This document shows positions 11,678 through 23,917 of a DNA stretch of 47,563 nt, in pieces. Origin of the DNA: Chromera velia (Eukaryota > Sar > Chromeraceae); the NCBI GenBank assembly GCA_018398765.1, contig JAHBMJ010000436.1, forward strand, positions 1 to 47,563, read 5' to 3'. Both the position numbers and the translations under genes were made by a program. The notes under the pieces were generated by a model. It was not told the DNA's origin, made no database searches, and saw only the letters and a list, made by a program, of their open reading frames with translations. Numbering within the stretch: position 1 is the first letter of the stretch; each line of letters opens with the position of its first letter.

Positions 11678-12311
11678 GCAGACACGCATCAGAATTTCAA
11701 AGAGGGAAGGAGAGAGACGGAGGCACAAGGCAGGTACGCATCAGAATTTCAAAGAGGGACGGAAGCATAAGGTAGGCATGCATCAGAATTTCAAAGAGGG
11801 ACGCAGGCACAAGGTAGGCATGCATCAGAATTTCAAAGAGGGAAGGAGGCAAAAGGCAGGCACGCATCAGAATTTCAAAGAGGAGAAGGAGGAAGAAGGC
11901 AGACACGCATCAGAATTTCAAAGAAGAGAAGGAGGAAGAAGGCAGGCACGCATCAGAATTTCAAGGAGGGAAGGAGGGAGAAGGCAGGCACGCATCAGAA
12001 TTTCAAGGAGGGAAGGAGAGAGAAGGCAGGCACGTTTCAGAATTTCAAAGAAGAGAAAGAGGAAGAAGGCAGGCACGCATCAGAATTTCAAGGAGGGAAA
12101 GAGGGAGAAGGCAGGCACGTATCAGAATTTCAAAGAAGAGAAGGAGGAAGAAGGCAGGCATGCATCAGAATTTTAAGGAGGGAAGGAGGGAGAAGGTAGA
12201 CACGTATCAGAATTTCAAAGAAGAGAAGGAGGAAGAAGGCAGGCACGCATCAGAATTTCAAGGAGGGAAGGAGGGAGAAGGCAGGCATGCATCAGAATTT
12301 TAAAGAGGGAA

Positions 12312-12343
<32 letters not shown>

Positions 12344-14096
12344 AAAGGCAGGCACGCATCAGAATTTCAAAGAGAGAAGGAGGGAGACGGAAGCACAAGG
12401 CAGGTACGCATCAGAATTTCAAAGAGGGACGGAGGCACAAGGTAGGCATGCATCAGAATTTCAAAGAGGGACGGAGGCACAAGGTAGGCATGCATCAGAA
12501 TTTTAAAGAGGGAAGGAGGCAAAAGGCAGGCATGCATTAGAATTTTAAAGAGGAGAAGGAGGGAGAAGGCAGACACGCATCAGAATTTCAAAGAAGAAAA
12601 GGAGGAAGAAGGCAGGCACGCATCAGAATTTCAAGGAGGGAAGGAGGGAGAAGGCAGGCATGCATCAGAATTTTAAAGAGGGAAGGAGGGAGAAAGAAAG
12701 AAAGGCAGACACGCATCAGAATTTTAAAAAGGGAAGAAGGGACATGCAGGCACGCATCAAAATTTTAAAGAGGGAAGGAGACAGAAAGAAGGAAAGGCAG
12801 GCACGCATTAGAATTTCAAAGAGGGAAGGAGGGAGACGGAGGCACAAGGCAGGTACGCATCAGAATTTCAAAGAGGGACGGAGGCACAAGGTAGGCATGC
12901 ATCAGAATTTCAAAGAGGGAAAGAGGTAAAAGGCAGGCACGCATCAGAATTTTAAGGAGGGAAGGAGGGAGAAGGCAGGCACGTATCAGAATTTCAAAGA
13001 AGAGAAGGAGGAAGAAGGCAGGCACGCATCAGAATTTCAAGGAGGGAAGGAGGGAGAAGGCAGACACATATCAGAATTTTAAAGAAGAGAAGGAGGAAGA
13101 AGGCAGGTACACATCAGAATTTCAAGGAGGGAAGGAGGGAGAAGGCAGGCACGCATCAGAATTTTAAAGGGGGAAGGAGGGAGAAAGAAAAAAAGAAAGA
13201 AAGGCAGGCATGCATCAGAATTTCAAAGAGAGAAGGAGGGAGACGGAGGCACAAGGCAGGTACGCATCAGAATTTCAAAGAGGGAAGGAGGCATAAGGTA
13301 GCCATGCATCATAATTTCAAAGAGGGACGGAGGCACAAGGTAGGCATGCATCAGAATTTCAAAGAGGGAAGGAGGCAAAAGGTAGGCACGCATCAGAATT
13401 TCAAAGAGGAGAAGGAGGGAGAAGGCAGATACGTATCAGAATTTCAAAGAAGAGAAGGAGGAAGAAGGTAGGCACGCATCAGAATTTTAAGGAGGGAAGG
13501 AGGGAAAAGGCAGGCACGCATCAGAATTTTAAAGAGGGAAGAAGGGAGAAAGAAAGAAAGAAAGAAAGACAGGCACGCATCAGAATTTCAAAAAGGGAAG
13601 AAGGGACATGCAGGCATGCATCAAAATTTCAAAGAGGGAAGGAGGCAGAAAGAAGGAAAGGCAGGCACGCATCAGAATTTCAAAGAGGGAAGGAGGGAGA
13701 CGGAGGCACAAGGCAGGCATGGATCATAATTTCAAAGAGGGACGGAGGCACAAGGCAGGCATGCATCAGAATTTCAAAGAGGGAAGGAGGGAGAAAGAAG
13801 GAAAGACAGGCACGCATCAGAATTTCAAAGGAAGGATTAAGGAAAAAGGCAGACACGCATCAGAATTTCAAAGAGGGATGGAGGTATAAGGCAGGCATAT
13901 ATCAGAATTTCAAAGAGGGAAGGAGGCAGAAGGTAGGCACGCATCAGAGTTTTAAAGAAGGAAGGAGGCAAAAGGCAGGCACACATCAGAATTTCAAAGA
14001 AAGAAGGAGGCAAAAGGCAGGCACGCATCGGAATTTCAAAGAGGGAAGGAGGTAGAAGGCAGGCACGCATCAGAATTTCAAAGAAGGAAGGAGGCA
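9520..14096. repeat. 42 bp minisatellite, about 100 copies with higher-order structure
   Basis: The basic unit is 42 bases, built on GGCAGGCACGCATCAGAATT followed by TCAAAGAGGGAAGGAGGGAGA. Variants alter the purine half (AAGAAGAGAAGGAGGAAGAA), insert GAAA runs, or carry GACGGAGGCACAAGG. Because 42 is divisible by three, all forward frames stay open for long stretches, but indels switch frames within the array and it has no plausible start, intron or domain. The plus strand is almost all purine. A marker variant recurs at 10516, 10873, 11716, 12386, 12835, 13242 and 13699, indicating multi-unit blocks duplicated together. Confidence 0.93.
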
Positions 14097-15530
14097 AGAC
14101 AGACAGACAGGTAGACAGAAAGACAGATAGAAAGACTGACGGAAAGTGAAGTCTCTTTGTGAAGACCCGTAGCAGGTAGGCGCTGCAGAGATCGGAAGAG
14201 AGAAGGTCGGCCTCCTACCAGAAGAAGCGAGAGGCATGTGAGAGGCAACAGATATGGGCAGAAAAGTCTGAGAAAGTCTGTGAACTATTCCGAAGAAAGA
14301 GACCTGCCAAAACAAGAATACGATGAGACAGGTGAACTTACACGCACTCGATATGAGCTTGTGGGGGTGCCAAAGGCTCATAGAGGAGAGCGAGCGAGTG
14401 CAGAGAAAGACGAGCGGCACAGAGGATGCCCTTTCAACATACATGCATGCAACGAAGTATAACGGTCTTGAAATAGGCCCAAGTACTAATACATAAATCT
14501 AATAAAAAGTCTGACGGCTATATTCATATAGGTCCTGGAAATCTGGTCACGGGTTTATGCCCTTCGCGTGGCGCCTTTATAGGCGTCAGATTCATGTTGA
14601 TGCCTCGTGATTTGCGGTCAAACCTTATATAGGGCCCGTCAGATTTCAGAAATCTTTCGCCCGTCAGATTTCCTATATAATCGGTTTTTTGGCCAAGCCC
14701 GCCCGGCGCATGCCCGGCGCGACGTGCCGCGGACCGCGGGCCCGTGCATGGTCGACTGCATGCATGCATACATATGATATGTAATGTCCCTACAGAACAT
14801 GCCGTGGCCCTCAGGGGTGAGATAGGGTGAGAGCACTGAGAGGTGCGCCCATGATCGTAGTATATGCATGCAACAGGTTCCCCTTCCCATATTAATATAT
14901 GGTGCATGACAAAACCCTCAATCACGGTTGTTGGCTGCGCAAAGGCGTAGCCGCGGTATCTGTAAATGCCATAGATGGCCGGAGACGGCTAGACGGGCTT
15001 CAAGACCTAGCTTCAAGACGGTTGAGAAGAAGAAATAAGAAGAGCTCTGCTATTAGATACGTTTGCTAATAAGAAAATTAATGACGTACAAGGACTTCGC
15101 TAATACATGGTATTAATGTGAATAAACGCGAAAGAGAAAATGAAATTGTAACCATAGCAATACATTACTGATAAATCTTTAACAACTTATTTTTGCTTAT
15201 GAAAAAAAAAAATCTCAGTGCTCCCCGCTTACATTTACTTACATTTTTATTTTTTATTTACGGAGTCAATATATAGGTCTTTTACATACAGACACATATG
15301 CTGTAATGTTTCTTTCATTTACTTTCATTTATATTTTGGCCATTCTAGTAGTAGCATAGTAGCATATGTAGTAGCCAAACATTATATACGCCTTCTATTA
15401 TCAACTTGCTCTTTTAAATCATCTAGCTATGACTGAGACTGTGAGCTAGTCTATAAAATGTTTGAACATAATATTATACAAGTCCCAAACTACACGCTTG
15501 CTACGCTTACGATATTAGTTGCTATAGTTG
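14097..15530. other. region between two tandem arrays, no gene seen
   Basis: 14097-14150 continues as degenerate GACAGACAGGTAGACAGA repeats. 14500-14760 holds CCCGTCAGATTT-type motifs near 14635 and 14660 and a GC-rich palindromic patch (CCGCGGACCGCGGGCCCG) near 14728. About 15000-15500 is AT-rich. Minus-strand frames such as 14524-14925 have no recognisable domain. Confidence 0.35.
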
Positions 15531-15534
15531 AGTG

Positions 15535-17125
15535 TGCTCACTTACTCACTCACTAACACACTTAGTCACTGACTCATTGAGTCATTCTTGCTTTACTCAC
15601 TAATTCACTCACTCACTGTCTTACTTGCTCACTCACTTACTCTGTTATTTTCTCTGTCTCTCTTCGATTACTCACCCATATACCCAAAGTTAACGGCTTC
15701 TATCAACACTCTCATATCAACACGCCCGAACGGCTTTTGTTCACACACTCGCTCTCTCTGCCTCTCTTCGTTTATTTCTATTTACCCACAAGCCCTAGCG
15801 GCTTGAAGTTCTGTTTACACACTGAGTTTCATTCTCTCTTAGTGATAGGCTGTCTCTATTTATGCAGATATCTACACGCCCATGCAAATATCTTCTGCTG
15901 ACATGCTTGTATGAGTCCTTGTCCCTCTTCATTCACCCACACGCCCAACCCGGTCCGGCTCCTGTTTACCTAGCTTATTCACACCGGTTCATACACTCGC
16001 TTTCTTTGTCTGTGTTTATACACCTACACGGTGACCGTCGTGATGCCCCAAATGGCTTCTGTTTACACACTCGCTCTCCATGTCCCTCTTCATTATTCTT
16101 CATTGATTCACTGCATGAGGCCCAAGCGGCTTCTGTTCACACACTCGCTCTCCTTGTATCTCCTTGTCTCTCTTCATTTACCCACACGCCCAAACGGCTT
16201 CTGTTCACACACTTATTCTCCTTGTCTCTCTTAATTTATCCGCAGGCCCAAGCGGCTTCTGTTTACGCATTTGATATCTCTTCATTCATCCACAGACCTA
16301 GCCATAGGCCCGAACGGCTTTTGTTCAATGACACACAATTGATCCCTCTTTATTCATCCACGGGCCCAAACAGCTCTTGTTCCTAGCTTCTGTTCACATA
16401 CTCACTCTCCTTGTTTCTCTTTCTTCGCCCGCATGCCCAACCGGCTTCTGTTCACACACTCATTCTCCTGTATCTCCTTGTCTCCCTTCATTCATCCACA
16501 CGCCCAAGCAGCTTCTGTTCATACAGTCGCTCTCCTTGTATCTCCTTGTCTCCCTTCATTCACCCACATGCCCAAGCGGCTTCTGTTCACACACTCACTC
16601 TCTTTGTATCTCCTTGTCTCCTTTCATTCACCCACACGCCCATACGGCTTCTGTTCACACACTTATTCTCCCTGTCTCTCTTCACTCATCCATAGGCCTA
16701 AGCGGCTTTTGTATGTTTCTGTTCACACACTTGATCTCTCTTCATTCATCCACAGGCCTAACCAGCAGCCCAAGCAGCTTTTTTTCAATAACACACAATT
16801 GATCTCTCTTCATTCATCCATGGACCCAAGCGGCTTCTATTCATATATTCGTTCTCCTTGTCTCGCCTGCACGCCCAAACGGCTTCTGTTCACAAACTCA
16901 TACATACTCATAAACACGCGTGCTCTCTCCGTCTCTTTTCATTCATCCACCTGTAAGCCTAAGCAGATTCTGTTACTGCATACACTTCCTTTTCATACCC
17001 CTCTTTCTCCATACACACGCACGCCTAAACATTTACCCACACGCCCAAACGGCTTCTGACAGTGTTCATACACTTGCTTACCTAGCTTTATCCACAGGCC
17101 CAAACGGCTTCTGTTCACATTTCTC
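15535..17125. repeat. degenerate tandem array, about 58-70 bp units
   Basis: About twenty units share CGGCTTCTGTTCACACACTC, then TCTCCTTGTCTCTCTTCATT and an ACCCACACGCCCAA block before the next unit. Clear copies start near 16126, 16196, 16252, 16441, 16508, 16576, 16646, 16878 and 17050. The left end (15540-15660) breaks down into CTCACTCACT simple repeats. Forward ORFs of 174-208 codons cross it in several frames and simply translate the repeat, so I do not call them genes. Confidence 0.85.
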
Positions 17126-18257
17126 CCTCTTGAACTCACCAAGCGCTGGACCCATACGCGGTGAGCCTCTCCACAATATTTCAAAGTGAATACTACAGCA
17201 TCCACAGTGATACACACTATATATAGACAGTATTTTGTATCCCAAATCCTTAAGTGGAGGTAGAAGAAAGTCGAGAAACCAGGTGCCGAAGAACAATGAG
17301 AGGGGCCAAGTAGAGAGAAAGAAGACGGGCAAAAAGAGGTTCCTGCAGATCAAATTAACCGTTTTTCCTCTTTGTCAAGCGTACTCAGTCGTGGTGCGGC
17401 TTACTCCTAACTTTGTAAGGTGACATGTCTTAACTTGCTACTGAGCTTGGTAGCATAGTCAAACAACGGAGCAATTCAGAACAGCTTCACTTAGACGGTA
17501 TGCTTTATCGCCTTCCTTGAAAACTACACAGATGATCGAATCTACGTACAATTCCCCTCCATGTGTGTTTTTGCATATGTACCGATACATCAAGGTTAGA
17601 GAAAAGGTGCATGTTCGCCATGCACGCGCTGTACAGTTGCCGGAAAGCGCGGGTCCCGAAAGGCAAATGTAACCCGATTTATTGGTAATTCGACTTTTTT
17701 TTTTCCATGGGTGTGGCTAAGGGCCTTAACAGATACCATGGCCGGGGGCCACGGCATTGCAAGGTCGGTCCTCGGCCGCGCGGGCCCGCACGCTGGGGCC
17801 ATGCCATTTCTGCATGTGCAGACTCCCAGTCACTCCCTCTCTTTCTCTCAGTCTCTCCATGTCTCTCCATGATGATCGTCAATGATCGTCGATATGGTCT
17901 GTGAGATTTTCTTGAATTCGCGGTCCCGCCAAGAAAAGCTGCTAGCTGCATCAGTGCTGTATGAATATACCGATGAAAAAGACGTCTTTCAGCGAGACAC
18001 AACGGCCTTGCAAATCTGTGGTCAACTGATTGAGTCGATCCAGTAGATTGCAGAGACAATCTCTGGTGGTATTTAAAGGTGGAAAGTCTTCAGTTTCCAG
18101 CTCTGAACAAAGAAAGACACGGGCGGTCATTCACCGACAACGCTTGCTGTACAGGCGCCAGCTGCATCCATCTACGAGTTTTTGATCTCCTGGAACCGTT
18201 TTTGTCACATTTTCATTTGTTCACGTGAAGTTTCTTGTGAGCTCTCGTGAGCGAAGC
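17126..18257. other. intergenic region with GC-rich dispersed patch; upstream of the AT-hook gene
   Basis: 17640-17830 contains a GC-rich, partly palindromic stretch (GGCCGGGGGCCACGGC, GGCCGCGCGGGCCCGC) like others in the window. The last 200 bases before 18258 should include the promoter and leader of the plus-strand gene; I saw no clear TATA box. Confidence 0.35.
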
Positions 18258-21200
18258 ATGGAGACACAAGAGAAAGAAAACCCAAAGAAAAGGGTTTCAG
18301 AGGCTGCCTGTGCGGAGCTGGAATCCTTGACAAAGAAGGACAAAAAGGATTTGAGGGAGTCGAAATCCTTCACTCTTGTTTTTGGGGAGAACACGACGAC
18401 TCGCGTGCTCTACGATCCGGAGAGAGACGGTCCGGATCTCCAAAAGTTCCTGGTGGGTCATTCAAGCAAGTGGCAAGAAGAGAAATGATTTACGGTGCAC
18501 TGAAATGTTTGCCGACAGAAAGATTTGAAAGTCTTGTTTGATGGTTGGAGAATCTTCTTTTGAGATCCACGGGCTTTGCTGCGTACACGTCTCCAAATAC
18601 CTTGATGTATATCTGGTCCCTTGACTTCCGTCAGGCGATCTGAAAATATCATACCATCAACAGCTGTCCCACCGTCCTCAGACAAGTGTGCGACGAATGA
18701 ACAAGAGAATTGAGTACATCGATACACTACACGTGTGATGGCATTGGCGTACCCGTGGGTGTGGACGGAAGATCCGTCAGTCTTCTGTCTGCATTATGAA
18801 ATTTACCTTCTCCCTCTCCCCGCCCCGTTTCGTCTCAGAACGACGAGGTGGCCCGTTACATGCCAAAGAAGCTGAAGGGCGTGAACACGGATCTGTACTT
18901 CCCCAGACCGTACAGACTCGCAGACCGCAACGAGAAGGGCAAGATGGTGCTCTTCGGTCAGTGAGTCAGTTGGTCGGTGGGTCGGGTTGTCTAAGTTTTT
19001 CATGATCGCGAGTTGCAGATCCAGACCAGAAGAAGCATCGGCAGTCACACAAATGGCACGATTGGCATTTGGAAACAGACAAACATTCATTGAACAGCCC
19101 TCGTTGAGAGAACCCGCCATCTCCTTGCTGTTCGTCTTTCCGTCTGTTCGTGCATGCACCCACTGAATTGTGGACAAACACAACAGGTCATGCTCACAAC
19201 CATAGCCCTCAGTACACATCTACACCCGAGCCCCTTCTTCTCCTTCTCTTTCTCCTTCTCCTTGTTCTTCTTTGGCACAGGTCCTCTCGAGAGTGTCGAT
19301 TGCGACTTTGTCCTGAGGGAAGTTACGAACATTGCCGTTCTGCCTGTGAGGGGGTCCGGGAAAGGGCAGAAAATACCCCCAAATTGCCAGTGCTTTCCTG
19401 CCGACATGTACCGTAATGTGGACTTCACAGTGCGCAGCCTCAAGCCACGACACGCTGCAGCCAAGCGCGGTCTACCGAAGAAGAAGAAGAAGAAGAAACC
19501 AAAGGCAGAGGGAGTGGAGAGATCGGATGTGAATACGCAGGAGGTGGGTGTGGAAGGACGGGAAGTGCAGCAGTCGGCCAGTTCAGAAGTTCCTACTGGA
19601 GGCCCCCCCCCTCAGAAGAAGTGCGGGCGGGGCCGCCCCCGAAAGAACCCCCTGCCTGTGCCCATTCTTCTCTCCGCACCGCCGCCACATCATGCCCCCA
19701 CCCTTCCCACGACAACTCCAAGACAAGAGACAGAGGTCGAAAGACACGAGACGGAGGGGCTTTCACAGGCCTCGCCTACCGAAGCCTCCTCCTCAGCGTC
19801 GGCGGGCCCGAGTCCCGTTTCCGGCACAGATGGAGGACTGGATGGCAGCAGAGGCTTCAAACCGTTGTCATCAAAGGCTGTGGCAGTGAAAGTCACTCAC
19901 ATGTCCACAGGGAACAGCCGAATCTTCAATGGCGTTCGGAGAGCTGCCGACGCTTTGGGAGTGAATGCCTCCACTGTCAGCAGGGCCCTTCAGCACAAGG
20001 TAGGCCTGGGGGGGAAAACCAACAAGACGGTGGGGTTTGAGATCACTCCCCTGAGTGCTGAACAGGCGGGGGGGTCCCCGCGTTCCAGCGGTGGAGAGGG
20101 GGCAGCTGCGGCGTCGACCTCGTTTCTGGCTGCCCCCCCTCCGAGGTGTGAGCCAAAGAAAACAAACCCCGTGGAGAAAACGAAACAAAAGAAAACGAAA
20201 GAAACGGAGGGGTCTTCACATGCCTCCTCTGCCCAAGCCGCCCTTCCTCAGAAGCGCAAACGAGGCCGTCCCCGAAAGTACCCTCTCCCAGGGCCTCTAG
20301 TGTTTCAGCCTGCACTGCTACAGCCTACGCAGCTGCCCACGACCACTGTTGTCAGACACGAGACGGAGGAGGGAGGAAAACAGGAGGACCATCAGAGTCA
20401 GGAGGTGGAGATGCCGTTTGCACAAGCCCCCCTTGCTGACGTTTCCCCGGCTGCCCGTGAGGACCCACTTCCCGATCCTGCACTCGAATCCGCACCAGCA
20501 TACGCCGCCTGCACCATTCCCACAACCGCTACTACCAGCCACGGCACCCAGAGTGAGGAGGATAGACAGGAGACGGAGGACTCAGAAATGCAGGTGGGGG
20601 TCGGCAGATACGAGGAAGAAGAGATGGGAAGAGAGGTGACGGGGGAGGGAGATATTCAGAGGGATGTTGGGGAAAGCAGTGGGGGGGGGGAAGACTCAGA
20701 CGCTCCCCTGTCAGGGGCAGGGGGGAAAAAGGTGTCGAAACCCCAAAACGCCCAACCGAAAGCAATGGCCAAGAAGACCCCTGCCCGTTCTTCCACTGTT
20801 TCCAAATCCCCCGCGCAGGCAGCTGGGGGAGGGGCCCGCCGGTCCTTCAGCCGTCAGACCACCCGAGACATGACGATCGATGAAAACCTCTCACCAGAGG
20901 TCCCTGTGGACGTTTTCGCTTCCCCTTCTCCAGCCCCACCATCAGCGTCAGCAGGCGGCAGTGCACAGGCGAAGGGAAGCGCGAAGTCGAAGGCCAAAGC
21001 GGTCAGTCGGTTTTCTCTGAGTGGAGGGAAGGGCGGGGAAATGGTATTATTCATCCTATTTCGTCGAAAGAGTGCCCGATTTGTTGCTCATCTCAAACGA
21101 AGGATAGATCGGTGCTCAGACTCTGTTGGGGGTTGCGATGTGTGAAGATTTCCGTTTGTGGTGGTCTTTATATATTTGTGTTTCCTGACTTTCCTCCCTC

Positions 21201-21539
21201 TTCCGTTTTCTTCTTTCCTTTTCTCTTCTCTGTTGTGCTACAGACATCTTCATTTTCATCTTGAGAACCCCAAAGTCCTCCCGTTTTTTTCTTCAGTCTT
21301 CCAGCTTTCTTGCGCACGTACCTTTTCTTTTTTTCTCTTTTTGCCTAAATGTCCCTCCACCTGTCTGTCTGTCTGCCCATCTCTTTTGTTTGATTGCAGA
21401 AAGCCGCCGTGTACTCTCGCATCCTGGGCTGCAAGTTGCTCAAGAGGGGGGAGACCACAGAGGATCGGGTGGAGGAGGACCTCGAGAGTGTGAAGGGATT
21501 CGAGAGCGGGACTCGTCAGTCAATTCAGTCGACAAGGAT

Positions 21540-21571
<32 letters not shown>

Positions 21572-23886
21572 GCCGTTCGCTGTGTGTGAGTGTGTGTGTG
21601 AAGCTCCCTCCCCCTGTATCCCCTGTCTTTATACCAAAAAGGGGAAAAAGAGAAGGAAAAAAGGAGACCGCCTGATTGGGTGACTGTGCAACAAAGCTCT
21701 ATAGAAGTGTGGCCGGAGAGCACTTTACAGCGCGAGAGAGACCTCCCCCCAAAAATGGATTTTCGCGAATGACTGTATGATATGGAAGAAGGAGGAAAGA
21801 ACCCGCATGACCGTCTGCCTGCCATAAACAAAGAACTGCAGTAGCTGGTCCTCTCAGAAACGGAGAAGCGCGGAAAAGGAAGATAAATAAAACCTTCTGT
21901 GGGTGCACGACTGAATGCATGCATGAATGCATCTGCAGGGAACATTTTGGGATGGCTCTACGACAACCCGCACACTCTGGTGGGCACAGTGGAGGGTCTG
22001 CTGATGGTGATCGACCAGAAGATTTCGCTCGGGCAGTTTGCTGACGGAGAGGAGACGTCCAGGTCTGTCGGAGCGAAGGAAGCAGTGGTCTGTTATTCCC
22101 TTCCTTCCTGCCTGCCTGCCTGCCTTCATTCCTTCCTTCCTTGGGACCTTTCGTAATGACGCTGCTCTTTCTCTCCCCAATCCATTCTTCTATCTAGAGA
22201 AGAGGCAAAGAAGCACAGCGATGCAGTCGAGCTATCGGTTCGGGCAACAAGCACAGCACAGTCTGTTCAAAAACCCCAAAACGTTTTTTTCTATACGCAG
22301 GATGGTCTGTCTGCCTGACGCTTTCATTCATTTATTCATTCATTCATTCTTTCTTTCTTTCTTGCTTTCTTTCATTCTTTCTTTTTTTCTTTCTTGCTTG
22401 CTTTCTCTCTTTGTCCGCAGAACCATACTGACTTTTACCGACAAGGAGATGAAGCAGAAAAGCGCGTTTGAGAAAGTGGTGGACGAGCAACTGATGCTGG
22501 AAGTCCTCAAGTTGGAACTCTGCGAGAGACGCGCCCTCTGTCTCCTCGCTCAGAAGAACCTGGAGGAATCGGAAGAGGTCAGGAGGAGAGAAAGAAAGAC
22601 GGAAGGAAAAAGAAAAAAGCAACAATCTCTTGGGCCACCCTCTCAGCCCGCTCAATTCGCTTTCTCGACGCTGCGGTGCCGTGGCGTCATTTTGCTTTGA
22701 TCGCCGTGTCTCCATGTGGCGTGCTTGCTTGCTTGCTTCAGCCCTTTGACCACTAGACGGCTTCTCCGTTCGTCTGGCTGGCTGTCTGGCTGTCAGTCCG
22801 TCTGAAGAAAAGAAGGGAGAAGAAGAAATATTTGGTCTGGCTGGCTGGCTTGCTGGCTGGCTGGCTGTGCATTGTTTCCTTTGGGTCGATGCTTGTGTCG
22901 ACTGTCTGGTCGTGCATCTTGCCTGCCTGTCTGCCCAGTTGTCGAACCCTGCGCCTGAGGCTTGTCTGTCCGAAAAGCCGTTTCCTCGCACTGCAAATCA
23001 GTACATTGCGTCAAGACCACCCGCTCTCTCATCGCTTTGAACGATCCGTGTGCTCATGCAACCTCATTCAGATCCTGACGTATGCTCTGAAGAGAGCGGA
23101 GGTGCTCGTGCTGGAGCCGACATTCGGTCAGTCTGCCCAACAACTCGGCTTCCTTTCTTGATTGTTTTTCCTTCCTTCCTGCCTTCCTGCCTTTGTTCTA
23201 ACCAACCTGGCATGCAGAGCTGCATGCGTCCATTCGTTCTCAAAGTACCGTCTTTCACGTACTTGTATGCACGCAGTTATTCTTTCTCTCTGGTGGTGTC
23301 ACGTAAGGGCGAATTTGAATTGCAAAGACTAGAAGGTGGATGCCATCTCTCTAAATCTCCCTTGTTTTGTTGTGGATTTGGTCGTTGAACTCTTTCTACG
23401 GTCTGCTGTCGTGGCTGGTCTGCAGTTCCTTCGTCATCCAGTTCTTTTCTTTTCTGCAGTGTGTGCACACACTCTCAATGACCCTTTTCTTCTTCTTCCT
23501 TTCTTCTCTCTCTTCCTCCCCTGCAGAGAAAACTGCGACCCGCATCCTGAAGGAATTGTTCGAGCTGGACCTCCGGTATCGGCTCCGACTGCTGCTGTTC
23601 AGATCGCATATCCTGAAGTGCTTCGTGGGGTGGAGCATCGGGAAGAAGCCGGGAAATACTTCACTCGAGATGTCCTTCGTCAGTCAGTGCGTGTGCGTGT
23701 TGGGGTGCGTGTTTCTTTTGTCAATGTGTTTTGTTGGGTTTGCGCACGTCCAGGGGACTGTGTGCGCTTATGACGGTGACGCGTTCGTTGTGTTTTTCTC
23801 ATCTCAGAGGGCGTGACGTGATGCCTCACGGACTTGCTTGTTGCGTTGCCTTCCACCCCCCCTCCCCCCCCCCCCNNNNNNNNNNN

Positions 23887-23917
<31 letters not shown>

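Noticed and set aside
9460-12176. Long forward ORFs (329, 197 and 532 codons) in the 42 bp array
   Set aside because: They are open only because the unit length is a multiple of three; indels move the repeat from frame to frame inside one ORF, and there is no domain or conserved start.
10497-13025. Five similar 69-codon minus-strand ORFs
   Set aside because: They are the same satellite block repeated; useful as markers of higher-order repeats, not as genes.
15862-17059. Forward ORFs with SPFIHPHAQAASVHTLTL repeats
   Set aside because: They translate a degenerate tandem array in several frames, with no consistent frame or domain.
9085-17125. Possible CRISPR array
   Set aside because: Units are contiguous tandem repeats without unique spacers, in an intron-bearing eukaryotic genome.
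22190-22310. Extra exon in intron 5 of the AT-hook gene
   Set aside because: The direct junction from 22062 to 22421 is in phase and gives continuous protein; the candidate segment has no clean acceptor-donor pair in phase.
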